DNA of 64,000 bases, taken from the NCBI GenBank assembly GCA_017347445.1, contig AP021856.1, positions 2,054,613 through 2,118,612 on the forward strand, written 5' to 3'. Of the stretch, positions 25,785-35,335 are shown piece by piece. Each line of letters starts with the position of its first letter. Within the stretch, counting starts at the first letter, position 1. Source of the DNA: Candidatus Brocadia pituitae (GTDB taxonomy: Bacteria > Planctomycetota > Brocadiia > Brocadiales > Brocadiaceae). Below the pieces are notes generated by a model. The model was not told where the DNA came from, made no database searches, and was given only the letters and a program-made list of their open reading frames with translations. Both the position numbers and the translations under genes were made by a program.

Positions 25785-25931
25785 TATCTCCAACCACCAG
25801 TCGAGTAGGTTGGGTTGAACGTAAGTGAAACCCAACATCAACCTCCGTGAAGCAACCAATAGGTGAGATTGCTTCGCTCCTCGCAATGGCAATTTTTTGT
25901 CGTTGTTATAGCACAAATTGCTCATAATGCA

Positions 25932-26642
25932 TCATATTATAATATCTTTGTCTACATTATCACGAAAAATTTTAAGCAATGCCTCTTTATCGAATCTGTT
26001 TACATCCAGCCTTTTATCAAAGGGGATCATGCCCAATAGGGGAAGATTGGTGAGCCTTTTTATTTCATCGGCATTTGTCTTTTTGAGGACATCATCACAT
26101 TTTTCCGTAGATTCATTCATAATAATGCCTTTCACGTCGAGTCCGTGTTCGCGCGCATACGATACGGTCAACAAGGTGTGATTTATGGTGCCGAGGTTAG
26201 GCCGACACACCACAATGAGCGGCAACTCCATTTCGTTGGCTAAATCCACAACAAAATAGTATTCATCAATAGGAACAAGTAATCCGCCAATACCTTCGAC
26301 AATAAGATACCCATGTCTTTCGCATAAGGAGTCATAGTCCATGCGTATTTTCTCGAGGTCTATTTTTGTATCGCTGAGACGTGCCGCTACCGTTGGGGCA
26401 AAGGGTTGCTCAAGGCTGACGGGGTTGATGAGTTCGTATTCATCGTCAGATTCCGCTGCACGTTTTAAAAAGACGGCGTCATCGGATAGAAGGGTGTCAT
26501 TTACCCTCTTACAGCCTGTGGCGACCGGTTTCATAACGCCGACATCAAGACCCCTGCTTTTATAGAGCGCGGCTAATCCTCCGGCAACAATGGTTTTCCC
26601 GACACCCGTGTCCGTCCCGGTTATAAAATATCCTCTTCCCAT
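25932..26642 (-). CDS. bioD: Dethiobiotin synthetase BioD
   Basis: ATP-dependent ring closure of diaminopelargonic acid, the penultimate biotin step. P-loop FITGTDTGVGKT (residues 6-17), substrate lysine in GVMKPVATGC, EGIGGLLVPI and the C-terminal NLPLLGMIPFD are present; 236 residues is normal. GGGGAGAG precedes the ATG. bioA lies on the same strand 2.3 kb upstream, separated by a decayed STAND gene cluster. Confidence 0.95.
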   Translation of the reverse strand: MGRGYFITGTDTGVGKTIVAGGLAALYKSRGLDVGVMKPVATGCKRVNDTLLSDDAVFLKRAAESDDEYELINPVSLEQPFAPTVAARLSDTKIDLEKIRMDYDSLCERHGYLIVEGIGGLLVPIDEYYFVVDLANEMELPLIVVCRPNLGTINHTLLTVSYAREHGLDVKGIIMNESTEKCDDVLKKTNADEIKRLTNLPLLGMIPFDKRLDVNRFDKEALLKIFRDNVDKDIII

Positions 26643-26678
26643 AACGATCTCTCCCCTTTCTGTAATTGGAATAATAAG

Positions 26679-27853
26679 TCAATTCATTATAAATCTCGAC
26701 TTGAGATATCTTTTAAACGTTGGCATACTATCGTGACACTGCCAGCAACCATTTGTGGCATCAGCAATGATGCGATGCATCTTGCAGCTATTGGTTGCCT
26801 GATGCTTCAGTAACCAGCCGGTTGCGCTGAGCGCCTCCATGGTCTCAGAAAATATATCGTCTTTGTTTGCTGCTTCGGGCGCTATCAATGCCATTAAGAG
26901 GTCATAAGGGTGGAATTCGGGCGGCAGGCAGGCAAATTGCCTAAGCAGCCACATTTCGTTGCCGGTTAATTTGCTGAGAGTAAAGATAGAGTTTAAATAC
27001 GAGGTTACTTTTTCAATTTTATTGCCTCTGTGGGCGACATAGACGTGGGTCTTTAGATCGTCTTTGATCGCACGTTTCAATATGCCTATCCCGGTGCGCT
27101 GGGTTTGGGCGGCCTTGGCCAGTATTTCAATGGTCAGGGTGTGTAAATCAACGGTTCTTACGAGTTCCTTTGCCTCTTCTGGCGGTATCTTGCCGATGGT
27201 ATAATGGCTTAAAAATAATTTAACGGCCTCAGGTTCAGACAAAAAACCCAGTTCTTTAATATCAAATCTTTCTATCTTTTTGCAGGACGTTACCAGGATA
27301 TGCCACAGGAGGTTTGGGGTAGATAATCATAGATGCTGCCCAAAGTGACATCGGCATTGTCAGTGATCAGCAAATTGGGCTGGTCGTCCATTTTTTTCAG
27401 GCCGGTCATGATATTGATAAACAGGTCTTTGGCTTCTTGTATGCCGCTGGCGCGGATGTTTAAGCTGTCTAAAAGCCCTTCTGTATTGACAAAGTCATTG
27501 ATCACGTCCTGAGAAACCTGGCTTACCCAGACGACGTGACGGTATTCATCCCAGTATTTTGCGGTATAGACCTGTGCCAGGGTGGTCTTGCTAATGCCAC
27601 CCATCCCGTTTACCAGCACCACTTGTTTGTTGTCGAATAACCAGTGGTGTAAATCGTCCAATTCGGCATCGCGACCAACGATCTTGTCGGGTGCGGTTTT
27701 CGGGATTCTTGCGGTAAGTTCTTTGGGAAATTTTTGTTCGGGAGCGGCGTGTTCGATATAGGTAGAACCGGATCCCTGGATGATCTGACGTTCAATCTTG
27801 GTCTGGTCGCCTGTGACGTTGTCACCGGTGCCGGAGTGGCGTTGGTTTGGCAT
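26679..27853 (-). pseudogene. STAND/NB-ARC NTPase, frameshifted
   Basis: Two open frames form one gene. The first (27290-27853) begins MPNQRHSGTGDNVTGDQTKI, has the GDNVxGD linker typical of STAND proteins, GRDAELDDLHHWL, a Walker A region VNGMGGISKTTLA (G replaced by S in the usual GGIGKTT) and Walker B-like NLLITDNAD. It ends ...LPQTSCGISW. One base earlier or later the frame reads WHILVTSCKKIERFDIKELG and joins the second ORF (26679-27242) at LSEPEAVKLFLSHY, the NB-ARC helical region. A one-base deletion near 27300 explains it. No C-terminal TPR or WD repeat sensor remains. Likely a dead defence or signalling ATPase. Confidence 0.82.
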
Positions 27854-28273
27854 AAGCGTTATCCTCCATGGTATTGCCCTGCAAAAAGGTCTTTTTTATA
27901 GTACCAGCTTGGATGTTTCGGTGAGTCCTCTCACCGAAACAAGAATCAATCCGCCACACCGAAACATCAGAAAAAGGTAGCGCCGATCCAGCCCACCTGG
28001 CCGGCAGGCAGGTGTGGTCGGCTTGTGCGGTGGATATCCACCCCCTAACCCCCGCCAGCGGGGGACAGTCAAGTATCGTTTATTGAGAAGGTGCGGATAT
28101 ATTCCGTTTGTTGTCCGAAAAAGCACTCATGATAGAGTCCATGACGCGCTAAAAACCGCTTAACAACATATCTGAAATCCTCCTTAATAAAAGGGGACTC
28201 AAGGAGGTTGTTCTCCAGTCCTCTTTGTGGAGTATCTGCGTTAATGACTATTTTCGTTATAGGTGGAACCGAG
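27854..28273. other. Degenerate linker between the STAND fragments
   Basis: On the minus strand the end of the upstream ORF (RQIIQ-stop) is followed by LGSTYNENS in frame, matching RQIIQGSGSTYIEHA of the downstream ORF, so it is a decayed duplicate of the same linker. The rest holds a hairpin CGGTGAGTCCTCTCACCG near 27918 and a CCCCCGCCAGCGGGGG palindrome near 28049. No gene. Confidence 0.55.
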
Positions 28274-28861
28274 TCATTGGATGATCTGGCGTCTGATTTT
28301 TATCTGATTACCTGCCACATTGTCCCCATGACCGGTATGCGACTGCTGAACGGCTGGTCTGGCCTCTGGTTCATGGGTATCAGCCGTTGCCAACAATTTT
28401 TCCAGTTGTAATTTGAATTGATATTTCAAATCATCGGTATTTTTATACATCGTGGGGAAGTGTCCGATTTCCTGCAGGTGTTTTTTAAAGTTCAATAAAG
28501 ACAATATGCCTTCATTGATCTCGCTCATGTTCACCTGCCCCTCTTTAAAATAGGTATAAATCTGAGGTTTGCCCGTTTCCCGAAAGCTTTTTAAAGCGGC
28601 ATCAAATTCTTCCTGGGTATATTTTCCTGCCCTGGTAAAAAACAGGTTCACGACAATATCGCACGCCTTAAGGGCATTGTTATACTCGTCTTGTAAACGG
28701 GTATCGGAAATAGCATCTAAAAAATACTCCCACTGCACTTGTTCAAGGTAAATGCCTTTTTTGTGTAAGCGGTCGTTTTCGACGCTCAGGAATATTCTGA
28801 ACGCATCCCTGTCTTCCTTTAATTCAGAGGATGAGGCGAGGAAGATTTTGCTGGTTTTCAT
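28274..28861 (-). CDS. TIR/deoxyribosyltransferase-like domain protein, STAND N-terminal half
   Basis: 195 residues. MKTSKIFLASSSELKEDRDA starts an alpha/beta domain with ACDIVVNLFFTRAGKY and EEFDAALKSF, an arrangement seen in the N-terminal effector domains of many bacterial STAND proteins (TIR-like, inferred). The C-terminus is HTGHGDNVAGNQIKIRRQI, the same linker that opens the NB-ARC ORF downstream; a TGA directly after RQIIQ replaces a glycine codon. So this is probably the effector half of an STAND gene cut off by a nonsense mutation. It may still be expressed as a free effector. Confidence 0.65.
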   Translation of the reverse strand: MKTSKIFLASSSELKEDRDAFRIFLSVENDRLHKKGIYLEQVQWEYFLDAISDTRLQDEYNNALKACDIVVNLFFTRAGKYTQEEFDAALKSFRETGKPQIYTYFKEGQVNMSEINEGILSLLNFKKHLQEIGHFPTMYKNTDDLKYQFKLQLEKLLATADTHEPEARPAVQQSHTGHGDNVAGNQIKIRRQIIQ

Positions 28862-28916
28862 AATGGAGAAGTTTCCTTCATTTCTTCCCGGACTTCACGC
28901 TATCGTCAGCCAACCT

Positions 28917-30275
28917 TCATGGTAAAACTACGACCAGAGATTTGTAAATTATATCAAGCATCCTGTCTAACTCGATATTCTTGATACTTAATGGCGGCAT
29001 GATAACTATGATATGCCCAAGTGGTCGTATAAGCAAGCCTTGTTTCCTGGCTTCAAGGCAGACCTGAATGCCTATCCGTTCTTCCCAGGGGTAAGGTTCT
29101 TTCGTGGTTTTGTCCTTCACCAGTTCAATGGCAGCGATAAGACCGCGTTGTCTTACCTCGCCAACATGCTCTAACAATTCGAAGCGTTTAAGGTTGGTTT
29201 GCAAATGGTTAATCTTTGATTCCAGATTTTCCAGGATACGTTCTTTTTTAAATAATTCCAGACTGGCCAGCGCAGCCGCACATCCCAGGGGATTTCCCGT
29301 GTAGGTGTGTCCATGAAAAAAAGTTTTTAACTCAGCATAGTTGCCTAGAAAGGCGTTATATATCTCTTCCGTAGCAAGCGTGGCGGCCAGGGGCATATAA
29401 CCTCCATTAATACCCTTGGACAATGCCATAATATCCGGGGCGACGTCTTCATGAAGGCAGGCGAACATCTTTCCCGTTCGACCAAAGCCGGTAAGCACCT
29501 CGTCCAGAATTAAGAGCACATTATATTTCCTGCACAAGGCACGCACCCCTGATAGATAGCCTGTCGGGTGAATGATCATCCCGCCGGCCCCCTGAACAAG
29601 GGGTTCCATGATCATAGCGGCAATTTGGGCAGCATGGTTCTTTAAGATATTTTCTAATTCTTCAAGACATGCCATTGAACAATTTTCGGCCTGTTTTTCG
29701 AGGAGACATCGGTAGCAATACGGCGCCGGTGCAAGGTGTGTCTTAAAATAGAGCGGTTGAAAGACCTTGTGGTAGATATCAATGCCGCCAACACTCATGG
29801 TTCCAATGGTATCTCCATGGTAGCCATATTGTAAAGCCACAAACTGTGTCTTATCTTTCAATCCGTTATGCTGCCAGTATTGAAAAGCCATTTTTAAGGC
29901 AACTTCGTTTGCAGTAGAACCGTTATCTGAATAAAAGACCCTCGTCAGGCCCTTCGGTGCAATTTCTACAAGACTTTTCGCCAGTTCGATAGCCGGTATG
30001 TTCGACGGACCCAGGAGTGTGGTGTGAGCGATCTTGTCGAGTTGTTGTTTTATAGCATCGTCAATCTCTTTTTTGCGGTGACCATGCAGATTGCACCACA
30101 TGGAGGAGATACCATCGATGTATTCTTTGCCATCAGCATCTCGCAGATTTATTCCCTGTCCTTCTTCAATAATTAAAGGCGTTTCTTTGAGATAGTCCTG
30201 CATCTGGGTAAAAGGATGCCAGAGATACTCTTTGTCCCAGGTTTGTAATTGCTCTTGATAAGTTTTTCGAATCAT
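28917..30275 (-). CDS. bioA: Adenosylmethionine-8-amino-7-oxononanoate aminotransferase
   Basis: PLP enzyme making diaminopelargonic acid from KAPA with SAM as amino donor. 452 residues. Features: WHPFTQMQDY near the start (BioA-specific), the SSMWCNLHGH segment, GYHGDTIGTMSVGG, LDEVLTGFGRTG and the PLP lysine in LSKGINGGYMPLA, then FFHGHTYTGNPLGCAAA. Its product is the BioD substrate; the two genes are on one strand but separated by the STAND remnants. No birA or bioB is seen in the window. Confidence 0.96.
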   Translation of the reverse strand: MIRKTYQEQLQTWDKEYLWHPFTQMQDYLKETPLIIEEGQGINLRDADGKEYIDGISSMWCNLHGHRKKEIDDAIKQQLDKIAHTTLLGPSNIPAIELAKSLVEIAPKGLTRVFYSDNGSTANEVALKMAFQYWQHNGLKDKTQFVALQYGYHGDTIGTMSVGGIDIYHKVFQPLYFKTHLAPAPYCYRCLLEKQAENCSMACLEELENILKNHAAQIAAMIMEPLVQGAGGMIIHPTGYLSGVRALCRKYNVLLILDEVLTGFGRTGKMFACLHEDVAPDIMALSKGINGGYMPLAATLATEEIYNAFLGNYAELKTFFHGHTYTGNPLGCAAALASLELFKKERILENLESKINHLQTNLKRFELLEHVGEVRQRGLIAAIELVKDKTTKEPYPWEERIGIQVCLEARKQGLLIRPLGHIIVIMPPLSIKNIELDRMLDIIYKSLVVVLP

Positions 30276-30662
30276 CTATTTTGGGCCTTTGAAAACCAGA
30301 TATTAAAGAGGATATTTCTTCAAAAAATATGCATAACGTAGAACAAGCAGCAAAATTACAACCAAGTCCCCTTCTCAAAAGAAGGGGGTAAAAAACTCGC
30401 TTAAATAAAAAGATTTTACACGATGATGCTATACATAGTATTAAGTGCATACATTTTATGTCAAGCGAAAATACGCTATTAGATGAGGAATACCAAGAAT
30501 GCGTTGAAACAGTTGCAATGATATAATATATTTGATTGTAATATTTCTTGATATATAATAATGGACTCCTTCGCTGGGGTTATTTTTATTCACGGACAGT
30601 TGAGAAAAGATGAAGGGAAAATTGATTTTTAACCATATAATTTAAGTAAAAAGGAGAAAATC
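30276..30662. other. Divergent intergenic region between bioA and katA
   Basis: AT-rich, no gene. A hairpin CCCCTTCTCAAAAGAAGGGG near 30369 and a promoter facing katA (listed separately) are the only signals. Confidence 0.5.
30532..30559 (+). promoter_or_regulatory. Promoter for katA
   Basis: TTGATT (30532-30537), 16 bases, TATAAT (30554-30559). A second TATAAT at 30521 lacks a well placed -35. The RBS AAGGAG is at 30651-30656, 7 bases ahead of the ATG. Confidence 0.5.
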
Positions 30663-32120
30663 ATGAATGACGAAAAGAAACTCACGACCACTGCCGGATC
30701 GCCCGTTCCTGATAACCAGAATGTCATGACCGCCGGACCTCGTGGTCCGATGTTGCTGCAAGATGTATGGTTTTTGGAGAAACTTGCCCATTTTGACAGG
30801 GAGGTGATTCCTGAACGCAGGATGCATGCCAAAGGTTCAGGCGCCTACGGCACGTTTACGGTTACTCATGATATTACCCGTTATACGAGGGCAAAAATCT
30901 TTTCTTATGTGGGAAAGAAAACGGACCTCTTTGTCCGGTTCTCTACGGTAGCCGGAGAGCGCGGCGCTGCTGATGCCGAGCGTGACATCCGCGGATTCGC
31001 CATCAAGTTCTATACGGAACAGGGCAACTGGGACCTTGTGGGCAATAATACACCGGTGTTTTTCCTGCGCGACCCTCTTAAGTTTCCCGACCTGAATCAC
31101 GCCGTCAAGCGTGATCCCCGTACCAACATGCGCAGCGCTAAAAACAACTGGGATTTCTGGACATCTCTGCCTGAGGCGCTTCATCAGGTTACCATTGTTA
31201 TGAGCGATCGTGGCATTCCCGCCACCTATCGCCATATGCATGGTTTTGGCAGCCACACTTTCAGCATGATGAATGCCAGGAACGAGCGGTGCTGGGTTAA
31301 GTTTCACCTGAAAACCCAGCAGGGAATCAAGAATCTCACCGATGAGGAAGCGGAAGCAATTATCTCAAAAGACCGGGAAAGCCATCAGCGCGACCTGTAT
31401 GAAAGCATCCAAAATCGTGAATTCCCCCGCTGGACTATGTACATCCAAATAATACCGGAAAAGGATGCGGCATATTGCCCCTATAATCCGTTTGATCTTA
31501 CGAAGGTGTGGTTCCACGCGGACTACTCTTTAATCGAAGTGGGTGTACTTGAACTGAACCGTAATCCGGACAACTATTTTGCTGAGGTCGAATTATCTGC
31601 ATTTAATCCCGCCAATATCGTGCCAGGCATCGGTTTTTCACCGGATAAGATGTTACAGGGACGCCTCTTTTCTTACGGCGATGCTCAGCGCTATCGGCTT
31701 GGCGTGAATCATCATTTGATCCCGGTCAATAGACCGCGTTGCCCCGTACGCAGCTATCATCGGGATGGCGCTATGCGGGTTGATGGGAATTATGGAGGCA
31801 CGCCCGGATATGAGCCAAATAGTTACAGCGAATGGCAGGAGCAGCCGGAATTTGCAGAACCGCCACTTGACCTGGAGGGTGCCGCCGGCCATTGGAATCA
31901 TCGCGTTGACGACGATTACTACTCCCAGCCCGGAAAGCTGTTCCGCCAGATGACTACAGAACAGCAGAAGGCACTGTTTGGCAATACCGCCCGTGCCATG
32001 GGAGATATCTCCCAAGAAATCAAGATCCGCCACATTCGCAATTGCCTCAAGGCCGACCCGTCTTATGGCGAAGGGGTGGCTCAGGCAACAGACGTTCCGA
32101 TGAGTGAGATTTCGAAGTAG
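30663..32120 (+). CDS. katA: Monofunctional haem catalase KatA
   Basis: Dismutates hydrogen peroxide. 485 residues, the small-subunit clade. The distal histidine H55 lies in [13 protein letters not shown], the distal asparagine in GNNTPVFF (about 128) and the proximal haem tyrosine in [20 protein letters not shown]-binding clade features such as [11 protein letters not shown] are present. Codon composition is more GC-rich than the flanking spacers but similar to other housekeeping genes. It stands alone with its own promoter. Confidence 0.97.
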   Translation: MNDEKKLTTTAGSPVPDNQNVMTAGPRGPMLLQDVWFLEKLAHFDREVIPERRMHAKGSGAYGTFTVTHDITRYTRAKIFSYVGKKTDLFVRFSTVAGERGAADAERDIRGFAIKFYTEQGNWDLVGNNTPVFFLRDPLKFPDLNHAVKRDPRTNMRSAKNNWDFWTSLPEALHQVTIVMSDRGIPATYRHMHGFGSHTFSMMNARNERCWVKFHLKTQQGIKNLTDEEAEAIISKDRESHQRDLYESIQNREFPRWTMYIQIIPEKDAAYCPYNPFDLTKVWFHADYSLIEVGVLELNRNPDNYFAEVELSAFNPANIVPGIGFSPDKMLQGRLFSYGDAQRYRLGVNHHLIPVNRPRCPVRSYHRDGAMRVDGNYGGTPGYEPNSYSEWQEQPEFAEPPLDLEGAAGHWNHRVDDDYYSQPGKLFRQMTTEQQKALFGNTARAMGDISQEIKIRHIRNCLKADPSYGEGVAQATDVPMSEISK

Positions 32121-32153
32121 AGGTATTTATTTCACCTGAAAATAACAACTCAC

Positions 32154-32236
32154 GTCATTCTGAGCCCTTCGCTTTTTGTCATTCTGAGCGAAGCGAAGAA
32201 TCTGGTCTTAAAGAGACCTTTCGCTTCGGCTCAGGG
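32154..32236. repeat. TCATTCTGAGCGAAG-type repeat cluster
   Basis: Contains two GTCATTCTGAGC units (32155 and 32178), one continuing into GAAGCGAAGAATCT, and a partly inverted AGACCTTTCGCTTCGGCTCAG. Repeats of this sequence are scattered in intergenic regions of many bacterial genomes. Located between katA and ettA. Confidence 0.65.
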
Positions 32237-32336
32237 GGAAATTTTTAGTATCTTCTGTGAATCAGAGGCTCATGGATGTTTCATAACACCTTGATCTGAA
32301 AAATAATTTTAAAAACTTTTACAAGAGGAAGACTCC

Positions 32337-34022
32337 ATGAGTAATCAAACGGACAAAATTATCTATTCCATGTTCAAGGTAAGCAAACATTATGAAAAAA
32401 AACCGGTATTAAAGGATATCTCCCTTTCATATTTCTATGGCGCCAAGATTGGCGTCCTCGGCCTGAACGGGTCGGGAAAGAGCTCTCTCTTGCGTATTCT
32501 TGCCGGAGCAGATAAGGACTTTAACGGGCAGGTAACCCTTTCACCCGGCTATACGGTGGGATTTTTGGAACAAGAACCACACCTGAACGAGACAAAAACG
32601 GTGCGGGAAATAGTGGAAGAGGGCGTTCAGGAGCTGGCAGACCTCCACAAAGAGTACAACCGGATCAATGAACGATTTGCCGAGCCAATGTCAGAAGACG
32701 ACATGAGCAAGCTGATAGAACGACAGGGAGAGGTACAGGAAAAGATCGATGCGCTGGGTGCATGGGACCTGGATGCCCGTCTGGAAATGGCGATGGACGC
32801 ACTCCGCTGCCCGGAAGGAAATACGCCGGTGAAGGTGCTATCCGGTGGAGAACGCCGCCGTGTCGCACTCTGCCGGCTGTTACTCCAAAAACCGGATATT
32901 TTACTGCTCGACGAACCGACGAACCACCTTGATGCTGAGTCGGTTGCCTGGCTTGAGCACCATTTACAAAGTTACGAGGGAACCGTTATTGCCGTTACCC
33001 ATGATCGTTATTTTCTTGATAACGTAGCTGGCTGGATCCTGGAACTGGACAGGGGATATGGAATCCCCTGGAAGGGGAATTATTCGTCATGGCTTGAGCA
33101 AAAGCAAGAGAAGTTACAACAGGAAGAGAAGCAGGAGACCGAGCGGCAAAAGACCTTGCAACGTGAGCTTGAATGGATCAGAATGACCCCCAAGGGCAGG
33201 CATGCAAAATCGAAGGCACGTATCAAGTCTTACGAATCCCTGCTTGACCAACAGGGTGAAAGCCGGATAAAGGATTTGGAAATCTATATCCCGCCAGGGC
33301 CGAGATTGGGGAATTTGGTCGTTGATGCAGATAAGGTTACCAAGGCATACGGAGACTGTATTTTAATAGAGGGGATGACGTTTTCCCTGCCGCGCGGAGG
33401 GATTGTCGGAATTATTGGCCCGAATGGTGCCGGGAAAACTACACTATTCCGCATGATTAACCATCAGGAAAAACCGGATGCAGGCTCCATTCGGGTGGGA
33501 GAATCGGTTAAGCTTGCGTATGTTGACCAGAGCCGCACAACCCTTGACCCTAAAAAGACAATCTGGGAGGTAATTTCAGGCGGCCGTGACATTATCAGGC
33601 TTGGCAGCAGGGAGGTGAATTCGCGCGCCTATGTGGCACGATTTAATTTTTCCGGTGCAGATCAGCAAAAACCAGTGAGTGCTCTTTCGGGAGGTGAGCG
33701 AAACAGGGTACATCTTGCCTGTATCCTGAAAGAGGGTGCTAATGTGCTTTTATTGGATGAACCTACGAACGATCTCGATGTGAATACCATGAGGGCACTG
33801 GAAGACGCCCTGGAAAATTTCTCTGGCTGTGTGTTGGTGATCAGCCACGACCGCTGGTTTCTGGACCGGATTGCCACCCATATCCTTGCGTTCGAGGGAG
33901 ACAGCAAGGTCTTTTGGTTTGAAGGCAACTATTCTGAGTACGAGGCGGATAGGAAAAAACGTCTCGGCGTTGCAGCCGATCAACCTCATCGTATCAAATA
34001 CCGGCATTTGACCAGGGCGTAA
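32337..34022 (+). CDS. ettA: ABC-F translation factor EttA
   Basis: Energy-dependent translational throttle: binds the ribosomal E site and couples initiation to ATP/ADP. Two tandem ABC domains: Walker A GLNGSGKSS (about 42-50) and GPNGAGKTT, signatures LSGGERRRVALCRLLL and LSGGERNRVHLAC, Walker B LLLDEPTNHLD and LLLDEPTNDLD. The linker between them has WIRMTPKGRHAKSKARI, the P-site tRNA interaction motif of EttA. 561 residues against 555 in Escherichia coli. The start follows AAGAGGAAG. Confidence 0.96.
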   Translation: MSNQTDKIIYSMFKVSKHYEKKPVLKDISLSYFYGAKIGVLGLNGSGKSSLLRILAGADKDFNGQVTLSPGYTVGFLEQEPHLNETKTVREIVEEGVQELADLHKEYNRINERFAEPMSEDDMSKLIERQGEVQEKIDALGAWDLDARLEMAMDALRCPEGNTPVKVLSGGERRRVALCRLLLQKPDILLLDEPTNHLDAESVAWLEHHLQSYEGTVIAVTHDRYFLDNVAGWILELDRGYGIPWKGNYSSWLEQKQEKLQQEEKQETERQKTLQRELEWIRMTPKGRHAKSKARIKSYESLLDQQGESRIKDLEIYIPPGPRLGNLVVDADKVTKAYGDCILIEGMTFSLPRGGIVGIIGPNGAGKTTLFRMINHQEKPDAGSIRVGESVKLAYVDQSRTTLDPKKTIWEVISGGRDIIRLGSREVNSRAYVARFNFSGADQQKPVSALSGGERNRVHLACILKEGANVLLLDEPTNDLDVNTMRALEDALENFSGCVLVISHDRWFLDRIATHILAFEGDSKVFWFEGNYSEYEADRKKRLGVAADQPHRIKYRHLTRA

Positions 34023-34307
34023 TGTATCTAAAAATTTGCCTTTCCACAGATGATGCTAAGAACATAAAGTGGGGTATAACCGTAACAAATAAGATTACGG
34101 TAAAATGCATCCCGTTTTTTTCTCTTTTACTTATCTTTCATGTTCAAAACGTCTGAAAGAATGAAAAAGGCTTGCTATCTGCTTTGCTTTTTTTTAGTAT
34201 TTCTTTGTAATGTAAAAAATAACTTCCTATCACCAAGGTCATGGAGTTGGTCTCCCCAACAGAGAAAAGGAATTGTTTGAAACTTGGTTTCATACAATGT
34301 GCGTGTT

Positions 34308-34505
34308 ATGACAGTAAATAGTGGTAAACCCGCCGGACTTAATGCATTTGAAACAAAATTCCGCCAGTGGCGCGCCCTGCACAAAACACCGGATACGGTT
34401 ATTGCCGCTCATCGGGAAGTCATGCTGGAGCGAGTGGTACAATCAATGACATTCGAAGGTGAACCAATTACACTGACGCGTCTTAAAACTTTATTAGATC
34501 AATGA
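34308..34505 (+). CDS. Fic antitoxin with inhibition motif (VbhA-like, class I)
   Basis: 65 residues from the ATG at 34308 (the frame opens at a TTG 34284). It carries SMTFEG at 46-51, which fits the (S/T)xxxE(G/N) inhibitory helix that blocks ATP binding in Fic enzymes, followed by EPITLTRLKTLL. Its stop overlaps the fic start (ATGA). In class I Fic systems this helix is on a separate small protein, as in VbhA/VbhT. The sequence otherwise is not one I recognise, so the assignment rests on the motif and gene order. Confidence 0.75.
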   Translation: MTVNSGKPAGLNAFETKFRQWRALHKTPDTVIAAHREVMLERVVQSMTFEGEPITLTRLKTLLDQ

Positions 34506-35113
34506 GACCAATGAACGAAGAAGCTGGACAGACAGGATCGACCCGTTCGTTTGAGACGACCGAAGGCGTGTTTAACTATCCGGAAATCTCAGAGAAGCTT
34601 GCTATCTCGCTTGCCAGGATACTTGATCAACTTTTGCAAGACCTACCCGGCAACATCATTATAACGCCCGAGTGGCTTTGCCAGAAACACCGGGAACTCG
34701 CCGGACACCTTTTCCCCGAATGGGCTGGCCGGTTTCGTACGACGGACGTGAAGGTCGGAACATTGGAGCCTCCGGTTTACTATAAAGTGCCGATTCTTGT
34801 GCGGTCTTTCTGCGACGATTTAGCCGAGCGGTTGCGGCATGTGGACGATAGCAATCTGTCCGAGATAGCGGAGTTTCTCGCCTGGGTTGACTGGCGATTT
34901 CAGTGGGTTCATCCTTTTAAAGATTTCAACGGTCGCATTGGTCGTTTGGTACTGGCCGCACTTCTTTACAAGCTTGCCCTGCCGCCTGTCGAAACTGCAC
35001 CCACGGACGCAGAGAGACGTCGTGAATATCTCGATGCCCTGCGAGCCGGTGATGCGGGAAATCTTGATCCGCTGCAAAGATTATGGATCCGGAGACTCGG
35101 AGAAGCGATCTAG
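34502..35113 (+). CDS. Fic-domain AMP transferase (toxin)
   Basis: Transfers AMP (or another phosphate-containing group) from a nucleotide onto target protein hydroxyls. The Fic motif HPFKDFNGRIGR (137-148) holds the catalytic H137, and the N and R that bind the phosphates; F replaces the more usual G before NGR, a variant seen in the family. The beta-hairpin flap around KVGTLEPPVYYKVP precedes it. 203 residues is the size of single-domain Fic. Coupled to the small antitoxin by a 4-base overlap. Two ATG (34502, 34511) could start it. Confidence 0.9.
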   Translation: MRPMNEEAGQTGSTRSFETTEGVFNYPEISEKLAISLARILDQLLQDLPGNIIITPEWLCQKHRELAGHLFPEWAGRFRTTDVKVGTLEPPVYYKVPILVRSFCDDLAERLRHVDDSNLSEIAEFLAWVDWRFQWVHPFKDFNGRIGRLVLAALLYKLALPPVETAPTDAERRREYLDALRAGDAGNLDPLQRLWIRRLGEAI

Positions 35114-35304
35114 CCAATGTCGTTTTCCGTGGAGATACCCTCTTCAGAGGTGTTGAGACAAAAAGAACCCGGCATGAGAAAAAAGAGAGACCGAACCTCG
35201 TCTTCAGTATAGCCGGAATACTGAAAATAGCTTGCAATCTTCTTTGTTTTTGTTAAGCTATCACCGCAATAGGAAAAGACGATTTCCAGCCACGTTTCTG
35301 ACAT
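35110..35304 (-). CDS. Small hypothetical protein, convergent with fic
   Basis: 64 residues from ATG 35304 (TTG 35316 is preceded by AAAGG): MSETWLEIVFSYCGDSLTKT, then KKIASYFQYSGYTEDEVRSL and a short tail. The stop overlaps the end of fic by 4 bases. No family recognised. Composition is protein-like and it is divergent from the OmpA gene, but it could be a chance ORF. Confidence 0.35.
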   Translation of the reverse strand: MSETWLEIVFSYCGDSLTKTKKIASYFQYSGYTEDEVRSLFFLMPGSFCLNTSEEGISTENDIG

Positions 35305-35335
35305 CTTATTTATCAACCTTTTATTGAGGAACGTT

